DNA from: JAGDZR01 sp049115695
GTDB taxonomy: Bacteria > Bacteroidota > Bacteroidia > Cytophagales > Cyclobacteriaceae
Assembly: GCA_049115695.1 (NCBI GenBank)
Contig: JAGDZR010000007.1
Coordinates: 1-64,000, forward strand
DNA length: 64,000 bases
Direction: 5' to 3'
Shown: piece after piece, positions 42,454 to 50,695 of the stretch
Layout of the letters: every line of letters begins with the position of its first letter
Numbering within the stretch: the first letter of the stretch is position 1
Program-made: the position numbers and the translations under genes
The notes under the pieces: model-generated
The model's database searches: none
What the model was told of the DNA's origin: nothing
The model's input: the letters and a program-made list of their open reading frames with translations, nothing else

Positions 42454-43446
42454 GTGCTAAAACTTAAATCAGTCAGTAAATCCTTTGAAGATCTAGTTGT
42501 AGTCACAAACATTTCTTTCGATTCAAAACCAGGTCAAGTTACAGCCCTGGTTGGTGAAAATGGTGCCGGAAAGTCTACACTGCTAAAACTGATAGCTGGT
42601 CTATTGCAACCCGATGAAGGAGCAATTTATCTCAATGATGAAAAGGTTGAAGGTCCAAAAGACAAGCTTGTAGCCGGTCATGAAGAAATTAAACTAGTCT
42701 ATCAAGATTTTGAACTGAAGCCTAATATGTCGGTCGAGGAAAACCTCAATTACGCATTGCTTGGGTTTGATCCAGTGTATAAAAGTCAACGAGTCAAAGA
42801 GATCATTGAACTTTGTGGGATTGAGAGCTTCCGGAAATCTGATTCATCAAAACTATCTGGTGGCCAAAAACAACGAGTAGCTATTGCGCGGGCACTGGCA
42901 ACCGAACCTGAGGTTATTTTGATGGATGAACCGTTCAGCAATCTGGATACTCTCACCAAGCAGCAACTTTTACTGGACACGAAACACCTTGCCCACGAAA
43001 CGGGAACAATCATTGTGTTGGTTACACATGATATGCGAGATGCAATGGAGGCGGCTGATCACATGGTCATTTTATCTCCATCCGGCATTGTGCAAAGTGG
43101 TAGTCCTCAGTCCATTTATGAACAGCCTAACTCATTGACAATCGCAGGTTACTTTGGCCTCATCACAGCATTTGACAGTAAAGAACTAACAGAACTGTTA
43201 CCTGAATTCCAAATCACATCAAAGGCTAGCTATGGCATCCGAGCTGAGGATATAAAGGTTACACAAAATATAGATTCACCACATGAAATTGTGCAACTTA
43301 CATTCGCAGGCTCCTATCACAAGGTTTTGATCCAGACTACCCACAAAACAATAATTGCATTTGATCGTTCAAAACAACTAGTGATTGGAGATCGGGTCAG
43401 TATTCAAATAGCACCCACTCAAGTCATTGCATTTTCTAAAAGTTAA
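42454..43446 (+). CDS. ABC transporter ATP-binding protein with TOBE-like C terminus
   Basis: 330 residues, GTG start directly after the vapC stop. Walker A G-E-N-G-A-G-K-S-T, Q-loop V-Y-Q-D-F, signature L-S-G-G-Q-K-Q-R, Walker B V-I-L-M-D-E-P-F and the H-loop V-T-H-D. Residues ~240-330 (Y-G-I-R-A-E-D-I-K-V) form a TOBE-like regulatory domain, as in PotA/FbpC importers. No permease or binding-protein gene lies in the window; the next gene encodes only a small two-helix protein. Its coupling to vapBC is unusual. Confidence 0.85.
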   Translation: MLKLKSVSKSFEDLVVVTNISFDSKPGQVTALVGENGAGKSTLLKLIAGLLQPDEGAIYLNDEKVEGPKDKLVAGHEEIKLVYQDFELKPNMSVEENLNYALLGFDPVYKSQRVKEIIELCGIESFRKSDSSKLSGGQKQRVAIARALATEPEVILMDEPFSNLDTLTKQQLLLDTKHLAHETGTIIVLVTHDMRDAMEAADHMVILSPSGIVQSGSPQSIYEQPNSLTIAGYFGLITAFDSKELTELLPEFQITSKASYGIRAEDIKVTQNIDSPHEIVQLTFAGSYHKVLIQTTHKTIIAFDRSKQLVIGDRVSIQIAPTQVIAFSKS

Positions 43447-43449
43447 AAT

Positions 43450-43713
43450 ATGACCAACCACCTAAACTTACTATCCACAGTTGAACTCATTAAAAAAAGC
43501 AGGATATGCGCCATCGCACTTGCTGTGGTATGGACAGCTGCTGCAATAGCAATCTTGGCTTCCCTTTACTCAGCCATTACTGGTGACTTCTCTGCCCAAA
43601 CATTCATCATGGCACTTATTGCTTTCGCAGCTTCTATCCCAACTTATCGTACAAAAATCAAAATTGATAAGATTATTCACGATCGAATGCTATACGAAAA
43701 GCGCAGGATCTAG
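43450..43713 (+). CDS. Small two-helix membrane protein, unknown
   Basis: 87 residues with two membrane helices (~18-40 and ~48-66) and basic ends. No recognised family. It starts 3 bp after the ABC ATPase stop, so it is probably co-transcribed; it is too small to be a permease. Its 3' end overlaps the convergent pseudouridine synthase gene by 24 bp. Confidence 0.6.
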   Translation: MTNHLNLLSTVELIKKSRICAIALAVVWTAAAIAILASLYSAITGDFSAQTFIMALIAFAASIPTYRTKIKIDKIIHDRMLYEKRRI

Positions 43714-44385
43714 TTGCCATCCCATTAGAAGCAACATTCTTTTAAATTCAGATTGAATTCCAGCTTTAATTCGAACGATCTCATCTGTACTCGATAGCTC
43801 AAGTCGATAGGCATGCAGTAGCATGGTCTCCATATTCCATTTCTCTTTGAACAATTTGTTTTGCTTGTTGCACCCGTGAGGACGGTCCGCAATAATAGGA
43901 TGCAGAATATGGGCAAAGTGCTTGCGTATTTGATGCATTCGACCTGTAATGGGATTAACCTTCACCAAAGAATACCTGGATGTTTCGAACTTACCAAAAG
44001 GAACAGGTAGCTCTGTACGATTGAGTGTTTGATAGTAGGTAATTGCAGCTTGTTCCTTTCCCCTATCGTTGGTCAGCGCATATTCGATCTTTCCTACATC
44101 ATCAGTCCACCCTCGAACAATAGCCAGGTAGTACTTTTTCACTTCACCACTCCAAAACGCCTGTTGCAACCCTTTTAGTTTTTCTTCTGATTTAGCAAAC
44201 AATAGTACACCTCCAGTTTTCCGATCTAGTCGATGAACAGGAAAAACCTTCTGACCGATTTGATCACGCAGTATTTGCAACGCAAACTCGGTAGCATCTC
44301 TGGCAATAGCAGATCGATGCACCAGCAGACCATGTGGCTTATTGATCGCAATCATTTGCTCGTCTTCGTATACTATTTCCAGCAT
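43690..44385 (-). CDS. RluA-family pseudouridine synthase, TruC-like
   Basis: 231 residues. The catalytic motif H-R-L-D-R-K-T-G-G-V holds the active-site Asp; the N terminus (V-Y-E-D-E-Q-M-I-A-I-N-K-P-H-G-L-L-V-H) and the R-M-H-Q-I-R-K-H-F-A-H motif are those of TruC, which makes pseudouridine 65 in tRNA. There is no S4 domain, as expected for TruC. Length is normal. It stands alone on the minus strand. Confidence 0.88.
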   Translation of the reverse strand: MLEIVYEDEQMIAINKPHGLLVHRSAIARDATEFALQILRDQIGQKVFPVHRLDRKTGGVLLFAKSEEKLKGLQQAFWSGEVKKYYLAIVRGWTDDVGKIEYALTNDRGKEQAAITYYQTLNRTELPVPFGKFETSRYSLVKVNPITGRMHQIRKHFAHILHPIIADRPHGCNKQNKLFKEKWNMETMLLHAYRLELSSTDEIVRIKAGIQSEFKRMLLLMGWQLDPALFV

Positions 44386-44422
44386 GTTCAGGTTAAATTA
44401 GAGGCAAATAAACTTTTTAAAC

Positions 44423-44974
44423 ATGAGAAAGCTTCTGGTCTTTTCACTTATCTGTTTTTCACTAATCTCCTTTGCTCAGGTCGGCATTCAGTTTCCTGAT
44501 CTTGAGGGTGAGAGTTTAACTAATCAAATGTTCAACCTACCTGCAGATGCAAGTGGCAAATACACATTACTTGGATTGGCTTACTCGAAAAAATCCGAAA
44601 GTGCTTTGAAAACGTGGTTTTCTCCAACCTACAATCAATTTATTTACAAACCGGAAACACCGTCTTTGTTCGCTGGAAATTATGACGTCAATGTGTTTTT
44701 TATCCCCATGTTTACAGGGGCAAAACGACCGGCTTACACAAAGGTCATGGATAATGTGAAGAAACAAGTTGACAAGGCACTTCATCCATATGTTTTGTTT
44801 TACAAAGGAAAACTCAAGGATTACAAAGAAGCGCTACAATTTGACGGAAAGGACATTCCTTATTTTTTCGTACTTGACCCTGACGGCAAAATTATTCATA
44901 CGACAAGGGGAGGTTATTCTGATTCCAAGATGCAACAAATCGTAGATGCTGTAGAAGCAGCCTGGCAAGAATAA
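44423..44974 (+). CDS. Exported thioredoxin-fold-like protein without Cys pair
   Basis: 183 residues with a signal peptide (cut near S-F-A-Q). The mature sequence has V-G-I-Q-F-P-D-L-E-G-E-S-L, a pattern seen at the start of thioredoxin-like domains, and D-I-P-Y-F-F-V-L-D-P-D-G-K-I-I-H, the cis-Pro to strand segment. There is no C-x-x-C, so it is not a classical oxidoreductase. It may be an ATP10-like or peroxiredoxin-like relative. Divergent from the truC-like gene. Confidence 0.65.
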   Translation: MRKLLVFSLICFSLISFAQVGIQFPDLEGESLTNQMFNLPADASGKYTLLGLAYSKKSESALKTWFSPTYNQFIYKPETPSLFAGNYDVNVFFIPMFTGAKRPAYTKVMDNVKKQVDKALHPYVLFYKGKLKDYKEALQFDGKDIPYFFVLDPDGKIIHTTRGGYSDSKMQQIVDAVEAAWQE

Positions 44975-45037
44975 GACAATGGGTTAAATAAGGTTAATCC
45001 GTATTTTATAATTTTTATTTTTTTCAATTTTGCCTTG

Positions 45038-45808
45038 GTGCGATATTTTGGAATCATAATCATCTTATTTTCAGGGCTTTTGGCCAAGGCCCAGGGGGAG
45101 CTGCAAGGGTTTGTTACAGACGAAAACAACATAGAGCTACCTTATACGCACATTGCCAATCTCACAGCAAAATCCGGCACCATTAGTACTTCGAACGGCT
45201 ATTTTGCTTTGCCCGCTCATGTGGGCGACACAATCCGATTTTCATTTACTGGATACAAATCCGTGATTATTGAGGTGTTACCGGACATGACCAAAAGACA
45301 GCTCGAGATTACAATGGTACCAGACCAGGTAATGTTACCCTCTATTTGGGTCTACAGCAATCGATATATCAAAGTACCAAAGCGATACATTGGAAAGGCC
45401 ATGAAAATTAATGGTGTGCGTGAACCCGATCCTGACGCAAAACCAATAAAACCTGGCTCTATTGTGTTTGGAACGAAAATGCAGGATGGACCCTTCCCGA
45501 CCATCGGTCCAAGTATCACCTTAATGGGACCTTTTACTTATTTCACAAAATCAGAAAAAGAAAAAAGAAAAGCGGTTGAAGCCATCAAACAAACCAATGA
45601 AACCATCACCTTCTCAAAATTCATGGCCTTGAACGAAACCAGAGGTCATTTCAAATCAACCTTCAATTTGGATGATGTAGAACTAGATCGAATCATACGA
45701 GCAATGAACCGTGAACAGCCTTTTGTTCAATACCTCACGAATCGTCAATCGCTCAACTCAACCATTACTGCATACATCAGCGATTCTGTGTACAAGTGGG
45801 GTTACTAA
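45038..45808 (+). CDS. Exported protein with carboxypeptidase-regulatory-like domain
   Basis: 256 residues from a GTG at 45038 (a TTG lies one codon earlier; no ATG fits). Signal peptide ends near A-K-A-Q. Residues ~22-100 form a CarboxypepD_reg-like domain (L-Q-G-F-V-T-D-E-N-N, G-T-I-S-T-S-N-G-Y-F, I-R-F-S-F-T-G-Y-K), here without a TonB-receptor barrel. The remaining ~150 residues match no family I know. The stop interlocks with that of the convergent EF-hand gene. Confidence 0.7.
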   Translation: MRYFGIIIILFSGLLAKAQGELQGFVTDENNIELPYTHIANLTAKSGTISTSNGYFALPAHVGDTIRFSFTGYKSVIIEVLPDMTKRQLEITMVPDQVMLPSIWVYSNRYIKVPKRYIGKAMKINGVREPDPDAKPIKPGSIVFGTKMQDGPFPTIGPSITLMGPFTYFTKSEKEKRKAVEAIKQTNETITFSKFMALNETRGHFKSTFNLDDVELDRIIRAMNREQPFVQYLTNRQSLNSTITAYISDSVYKWGY

Positions 45809-46374
45809 ACTGTCCGTTCTTCAGACCAAAAACCATATAGCCAATTACCAGGAGCCAGCGGATCATCGCTGCAGAAAAACTCATTAATAGCACTGAAAAG
45901 CTCATCTCTACTCAATAAATCATCCTGGTTCAGGTCTAATCTGATATAACTTTTCGCAGAATATCGCACTTCAATGCGATAGGCCATGAATAAATCTATG
46001 TATTCGTCGAGCGAAATGTATCCATCTCCATTGGCATCAAAGCAGTCGAAAATCTCCCGCATCTGCATGCCTATGTATTTGTCAAAAAACTCTTCCGAAC
46101 CATTTACAATATGCTTGTCTGCAAAGTCCAACCACTCATCTAATGTTGCATGATCCGGATCGCTATGATCTACCAGGTTTCTAAAATCAATCCATGACTG
46201 ACCAAACACATACATGTAGTGATTGTATTTTTCTGTACCCTCCTTAAATCTCCAAAGCACACAGAGGTTCTCAGCAATCGCAGTAAAATCCTCTTTCTCG
46301 ATTGTGCCATTATTATCGTAATCGAGCAGATTGAAATAATGGGTTAATTTTTCTTTTAATAATGGAGTTAGCAT
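45805..46374 (-). CDS. EF-hand calcium-binding protein (calerythrin/sarcoplasmic type)
   Basis: 189 residues, no signal peptide. Four EF-hand positions: residues ~18-30 (D-Y-D-N-N-G-T-I-E-K-E-D-F), ~70-85 (D-H-S-D-P-D-H-A-T-L-D-E-W, degenerate), ~113-125 (D-A-N-G-D-G-Y-I-S-L-D-E-Y) and ~147-158 (D-L-N-Q-D-D-L-L-S-R-D-E-L). Loops 1, 3 and 4 look functional. The layout matches calerythrin and sarcoplasmic calcium-binding proteins. It is likely a cytosolic Ca2+ buffer or sensor. Convergent 4-bp stop overlap with the preceding gene. Confidence 0.85.
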   Translation of the reverse strand: MLTPLLKEKLTHYFNLLDYDNNGTIEKEDFTAIAENLCVLWRFKEGTEKYNHYMYVFGQSWIDFRNLVDHSDPDHATLDEWLDFADKHIVNGSEEFFDKYIGMQMREIFDCFDANGDGYISLDEYIDLFMAYRIEVRYSAKSYIRLDLNQDDLLSRDELFSAINEFFCSDDPLAPGNWLYGFWSEERTV

Positions 46375-46445
46375 GTGTTAAGTCAAAGTGAATTCAAACA
46401 AAACTAATTAAAATGTACAAACCGCCATAAGTCGGCTCAAACTAC

Positions 46446-47168
46446 TCAATCCTGCTGGCTAAAAACCTTTTTCAGTAACTCTGTAGCACGCGCAGCTGGA
46501 TTGTCTCGAATGTTTTTTTCTTCCTCCTGGATCAATACGAACAAGCCCGCAATCGCCTGATCAGTGGCATAATCGTTAAGATTGGGGTTTACTTTCTGAA
46601 CAAAGGGAATTTTATTATATGTGTTGACAATGTCGCCATAATACTTAGTTGCACTTGTTTTATCTAGTGCTCGTTGAACTACAGGTTTAAACTTTGCTTT
46701 CAACTCCGCTGTTGTCGACTTCTTCAAATATCGAGTAGCAGCATCATCCTCTCCTTTCAATATGTCCCAGGCATCCTGAATGGTCATTGACTTAATTGCT
46801 GCGACGAAAATAGGCTTGGCTTCATTGGCTGCCTCTTCTGCCCCTCGATTAAGGGTAACAACAAACTTATCCACCTCATTTCCCAATCCAATTTCTCTGA
46901 GCTTGTCTTCTACTTTTTTCACTTCCGGCGGAAAAGGGATTTTTATTGCAGGATTTTTCAGGTATCCATCTAGTCGAGACGCCTGTGTACTCCCCTTACT
47001 TGTTCCTTGCACCAATGCCTCCTTCAATCCATCTGCTACCTGTGCAGCAGTCAATTGATCCGTCTCCAGGACATCCTTGGCCATTTTTTGAGCCTGTTGA
47101 ATTTGTGCAGCGGTACAACCCATTAGGGTCACAACTGCCACCCAAATCAAATATTTAAACTTTAACAT
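46446..47168 (-). CDS. DUF4197 domain lipoprotein
   Basis: 240 residues. Lipoprotein signal with lipobox T-L-M-G-C. The mature, mainly helical sequence fits DUF4197: L-K-E-A-L-V-Q-G-T-S-K-G-S, I-K-I-P-F-P-P-E-V-K-K-V-E, L-N-R-G-A-E-E-A-A, A-L-D-K-T-S-A-T-K-Y-Y and D-Q-A-I-A-G-L-F. Known only as an exported or periplasmic family with no assigned role. Divergent from cinA, with an inverted repeat between. Confidence 0.85.
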   Translation of the reverse strand: MLKFKYLIWVAVVTLMGCTAAQIQQAQKMAKDVLETDQLTAAQVADGLKEALVQGTSKGSTQASRLDGYLKNPAIKIPFPPEVKKVEDKLREIGLGNEVDKFVVTLNRGAEEAANEAKPIFVAAIKSMTIQDAWDILKGEDDAATRYLKKSTTAELKAKFKPVVQRALDKTSATKYYGDIVNTYNKIPFVQKVNPNLNDYATDQAIAGLFVLIQEEEKNIRDNPAARATELLKKVFSQQD

Positions 47169-47206
47169 ATGATATCTGTCTTGAATGAATAAAGCTAGTT
47201 CATTAT

Positions 47207-47222
47207 AGGATAATTTTATCCT
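47207..47222. promoter_or_regulatory. Inverted repeat between the DUF4197 gene and cinA
   Basis: AGGATAA-TT-TTATCCT: perfect 7-bp arms around 2 bp, 38 bp from the DUF4197 start and 14 bp from the cinA start. The short symmetric form fits a dimer operator better than a terminator. Confidence 0.4.
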
Positions 47223-47236
47223 TTCATACTACACGA

Positions 47237-48484
47237 ATGACAGTAAAAGCAGAAATCATCGCAATTGGAGATGAATTACTCTATGGCCAAACGCTCGACA
47301 CCAATTCTCACTGGATCAGTGGCGCGCTGGATGCTATTAATATAAAGGTCTACCAAAAATCAACCATTGGAGATAACAGGGATCAAATTCTTAAAAGTTT
47401 CGAGGAAGCCAAACAGCGAGCGGACATTGTTTTAATAACTGGTGGACTAGGACCTACTAAGGATGATTTAACTAAACCTTTGCTGGCGGAATATTTTGGT
47501 GTAGGTCTCAAACGGAATGATGAGGCGCTACAGGAGTTAACTGATCTATTCTTTAGAACAGGTAGAGAATTGTCAGACCTCAACAAGGCACAGGCAGATT
47601 TGCCTACTAACTGTACCAAGATCACAAATGAAATGGGTACAGCTGCGGGTATGTGGTTTGAAGAAGATGAAACGGTGTTTATTTCAATGCCTGGTGTGCC
47701 ATATGAAATGAAACACATGATGGAGCATTACATCATCCCAATGCTGAAGGACAAGTTCACCAAAGGTGAATTGATACACAAAATCATTAAAACGATTGGG
47801 ATTGGCGAATCTGATCTCGCTATCAAAATAGAAAAGTGGGAGGACACTTTGCCTGACCATATCAAACTGGCCTATCTACCCACAATGGGGCAAGTAAAAC
47901 TAAGACTCACAGCAACTGGCGGTAACGCAAAGCAATTGGAACAAGACACTGATGCTCTGATTGAAGCGGTCATGCCCATCATCCAGCCTTATGTCTATGG
48001 TTATGGCGATGACGAGATCGAAAGTGTTGTGGGTAACATGCTAAAAACAGCAAACAAAACCATTGCTACAGCGGAAAGCTGTACTGGTGGATATGTGGCA
48101 CATTTATTAACCAGCATTCCGGGAAGTTCGGCCTATTTTAAAGGATCCATTGTGAGCTACTCCAATGATGTCAAGGTCGATCAGCTCAATGTACCCAATG
48201 AAGATTTGGAAAACTACGGTGCGGTAAGTGAGGAAGTGGTGAAGGCAATGGCTAAAAACGTGAGGCTGAAACTTGGCAGTGATGTTGGATTGGCTACCAC
48301 GGGAATTGCAGGGCCAGATGGAGGTACTGACGAAAAGCCAGTCGGCACAGTTTGGATTGCCTATGCAGATGCAACGCAGGTAATTGCTAAAAAAATGAAC
48401 TTTTCTAAGAGAAGAAAGTATAATATTCATTGGAGTGCACTGGCTGTATTGAATCTATTTAGACAGAATTTTAATAACAGATAA
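47237..48484 (+). CDS. cinA: CinA family protein (nicotinamide-nucleotide amidase)
   Basis: 415 residues. The N-terminal MoCF-like domain (A-I-G-D-E-L-L-Y-G, T-G-G-L-G-P-T-K-D-D, M-P-G-V-P-Y-E-M) and C-terminal PncC domain (T-A-E-S-C-T-G-G, G-I-A-G-P-D-G-G, V-G-T-V-W-I-A-Y) are both complete. It hydrolyses NMN, and in related enzymes ADP-ribose, in pyridine-nucleotide salvage; often annotated as competence-damage inducible. Followed 52 bp later by the E2 gene, which has its own candidate promoter. Confidence 0.93.
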   Translation: MTVKAEIIAIGDELLYGQTLDTNSHWISGALDAINIKVYQKSTIGDNRDQILKSFEEAKQRADIVLITGGLGPTKDDLTKPLLAEYFGVGLKRNDEALQELTDLFFRTGRELSDLNKAQADLPTNCTKITNEMGTAAGMWFEEDETVFISMPGVPYEMKHMMEHYIIPMLKDKFTKGELIHKIIKTIGIGESDLAIKIEKWEDTLPDHIKLAYLPTMGQVKLRLTATGGNAKQLEQDTDALIEAVMPIIQPYVYGYGDDEIESVVGNMLKTANKTIATAESCTGGYVAHLLTSIPGSSAYFKGSIVSYSNDVKVDQLNVPNEDLENYGAVSEEVVKAMAKNVRLKLGSDVGLATTGIAGPDGGTDEKPVGTVWIAYADATQVIAKKMNFSKRRKYNIHWSALAVLNLFRQNFNNR

Positions 48485-48494
48485 CAAAATATTA

Positions 48495-48502
48495 TATCTT
48501 TG
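48495..48502 (+). promoter_or_regulatory. Candidate -7 element for the E2 gene
   Basis: TATCTTTG matches TAnnTTTG and lies 34 bp before the ATG. The -33 position reads TTTA, a weak match. Confidence 0.45.
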
Positions 48503-48536
48503 TTAAACCCAAAATTGACATAAAAACGAATTTTAT

Positions 48537-49820
48537 ATGGCAACTGTTGAGATGACTATGCCCAAAATGGGCGAAAGCGTAATGGAAGGCACAGTGCTAT
48601 CCTGGTTAAAAAAAGTTGGCGATCCTATAGAAGAAGATGAATCAGTACTCGAGGTAGCAACGGACAAGGTAGATACTGAAATACCCTCTACTCATGCCGG
48701 AGTGCTCAAAGAAATTCTCGCACAGGAAGGTGATGTCATTCAAGTAGGCAAGGCTATTGCCATCATTGAAACAGACGGAGATGAAAGTGATGTATCTCCT
48801 GCTACTGAAGCTGACGCTTCTTCCAAACCCGAGGCTGTTGCATCTGTTGAAGAAACGATTGCCGAGTTTAGTGCAGTATCTAGTCAAAAATCTGACAGGT
48901 TCTATTCTCCCCTTGTTAAGAACATTGCCAAACAAGAAAGCATTTCGTTTGAAGAACTGGAAACCATTCCCGGAACTGGAAAAGACGGACGGGTAACAAA
49001 AGGAGACATGCTCAATTACCTAAAGAGCAAGAAGGGAGCTCCAGGCCCTGCAATCTCTTCTAATGGTCAGAAGCGACCTGCACCACAGCCCCAACCTGTA
49101 AGTATTTCGGGTGAGGATGAAATCATCGAAATGGATCGAATGCGAAAAATGATCGCAGATCGAATGGTAGCTTCCAAGGCCATTAGTGCCCATGTGACTT
49201 CCTTTGTTGAAGCCGACATGACAACCGTAGTGAAATGGCGCAATCAAAAGAAAGGCATTGTAAAGGAAAGAGAAGGTCAGGCACTTACCTTCACTCCAAT
49301 CATAGTAGAGGCAGTGGCCAAGGCAATTCGGGATTACCCCATGATCAATATTCAGGTTGATGGCGACAAAATCATCCGGAAAGCCAATATCAATATAGGC
49401 ATTGCTGTGGCGCTACCATCTGGCAACCTAATTGTACCTGTTATTCATAACGCTGATAAGCTTAACATCATGGGCTTAACGCAGAAGGTAAATGACCTGG
49501 CACGCAGAGCTCGCAACAATCAACTCAAACCAGATGAGCTTAGTGGCGGGACTTTCACTGTTTCAAATGTTGGTTCTTTTGGTAATGTCATGGGAACACC
49601 CATCATCATGCAACCCCAAGTGGGCATTATGGCCGTTGGAGCTATTCAAAAGAAACCAGCGGTAATAGAAACACCTGAAGGCGATACCATTGGCATTCGA
49701 CATAAAATGTTCCTGTCACATAGCTACGATCATCGTGTAGTTGATGGCGCTTTAGGTGGCATGGTAGTTCGTCGAGTTGCAGACTATCTCGAGCAGTTCG
49801 ATATCAACCAATCCATTTAA
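48537..49820 (+). CDS. 2-oxo acid dehydrogenase E2 (dihydrolipoamide acyltransferase)
   Basis: 427 residues. One lipoyl domain (1-~80) with the lipoylated Lys in A-T-D-K-V-D-T-E, a linker, a peripheral-subunit binding domain (~120-160; S-P-L-V-K-N-I-A, G-T-G-K-D-G-R-V-T-K), a second linker, and the acyltransferase core (~195-427) with the catalytic S-Y-D-H-R-V-V-D-G. It transfers an acyl group to CoA in a pyruvate or branched-chain complex. E1 and E3 are not in the window, so the substrate is unclear; the S-G-G-T-F-T-V-S-N core does not settle it. Confidence 0.92.
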   Translation: MATVEMTMPKMGESVMEGTVLSWLKKVGDPIEEDESVLEVATDKVDTEIPSTHAGVLKEILAQEGDVIQVGKAIAIIETDGDESDVSPATEADASSKPEAVASVEETIAEFSAVSSQKSDRFYSPLVKNIAKQESISFEELETIPGTGKDGRVTKGDMLNYLKSKKGAPGPAISSNGQKRPAPQPQPVSISGEDEIIEMDRMRKMIADRMVASKAISAHVTSFVEADMTTVVKWRNQKKGIVKEREGQALTFTPIIVEAVAKAIRDYPMINIQVDGDKIIRKANINIGIAVALPSGNLIVPVIHNADKLNIMGLTQKVNDLARRARNNQLKPDELSGGTFTVSNVGSFGNVMGTPIIMQPQVGIMAVGAIQKKPAVIETPEGDTIGIRHKMFLSHSYDHRVVDGALGGMVVRRVADYLEQFDINQSI

Positions 49821-49821
49821 T

Positions 49822-50694
49822 TTGGGTCACGATCAGCATCATAGCACCAAAAACATAAAAGCAGCGTTTTTTCTAAACCTGCTTTTTTCAATTATTGAGA
49901 TCATAGGAGGTGTGCTAACCAATAGTGTGGCGATCGTATCAGATGCCATCCACGATCTGGGTGATAGCATTAGTCTAGGCATTGCATGGTATTTCCAAAA
50001 AGTAGCGGGAAAAGAAAAAACAGCGTCCTACTCATTCGGCTTTAAACGATTCTCAGTACTCGGAGCTATTATCAACTCAGTTGTGCTGACTGCAGGTAGT
50101 GTTTTCATATTAATTGAGGCCTCCAAACGACTCATCGACCCGGTGATGCCGGATGCTGCCGGTATGATCTGGTTATCGATATTAGGGTTGTTGGTCAATG
50201 GCATTGCAGCTTATCGACTTAGTCATGGTCACTCCATCAATGAAAAAGCTGTTTACTTGCATTTACTTGAAGATGTACTCGGGTGGACGGCAACACTGAT
50301 AGTCTCGATAGTCCTGATGTTTTGGGACCTCCCAATCTTGGATCCCATCCTGTCTATTTCGGTTAGTGCGTTCATCCTCTGGAACGTGGTGAAAAACGTC
50401 AGAAAAAGCATTGACATCATTCTGCAAGGCACACCGGACGATATTGACATTGAAGAACTCCACCAAAGCATCAAAAAGATACCTGAAATTAAGGATGTCC
50501 ATGATTGTCATTTATGGACAATGGACGGTGACTATCATGTGCTTTCCTTCCATGCAGTCATTGCTGATAATAGCAGTTTTGAAAATCTCTCAGTCCTGAA
50601 GTCGAAAACCAGAGAAGTAATCCACTCAAAATTCAAAATAGACCATATCACTATTGAATTTGAAGCCGAATCTGAGGAGTGTCAACCATGCTAG
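49822..50694 (+). CDS. Cation diffusion facilitator (Zn/Co/Cd-type) transporter
   Basis: 290 residues. I choose the TTG at 49822, one base after the E2 stop, giving M-G-H-D-Q-H-H; no ATG fits, and a longer TTG start at 49777 would overlap E2. Six membrane helices; metal-site residues in helix 2 (S-D-A-I-H-D-L-G-D) and helix 5 (H-L-L-E-D-V-L-G-W). The cytosolic C-terminal domain shows V-H-D-C-H-L-W-T-M-D-G. The protein ends E-C-Q-P-C, a possible extra metal site. It exports divalent metals by proton exchange. The acetyltransferase ATG follows its stop by 1 bp. Confidence 0.88.
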   Translation: MGHDQHHSTKNIKAAFFLNLLFSIIEIIGGVLTNSVAIVSDAIHDLGDSISLGIAWYFQKVAGKEKTASYSFGFKRFSVLGAIINSVVLTAGSVFILIEASKRLIDPVMPDAAGMIWLSILGLLVNGIAAYRLSHGHSINEKAVYLHLLEDVLGWTATLIVSIVLMFWDLPILDPILSISVSAFILWNVVKNVRKSIDIILQGTPDDIDIEELHQSIKKIPEIKDVHDCHLWTMDGDYHVLSFHAVIADNSSFENLSVLKSKTREVIHSKFKIDHITIEFEAESEECQPC

Positions 50695-50695
50695 C

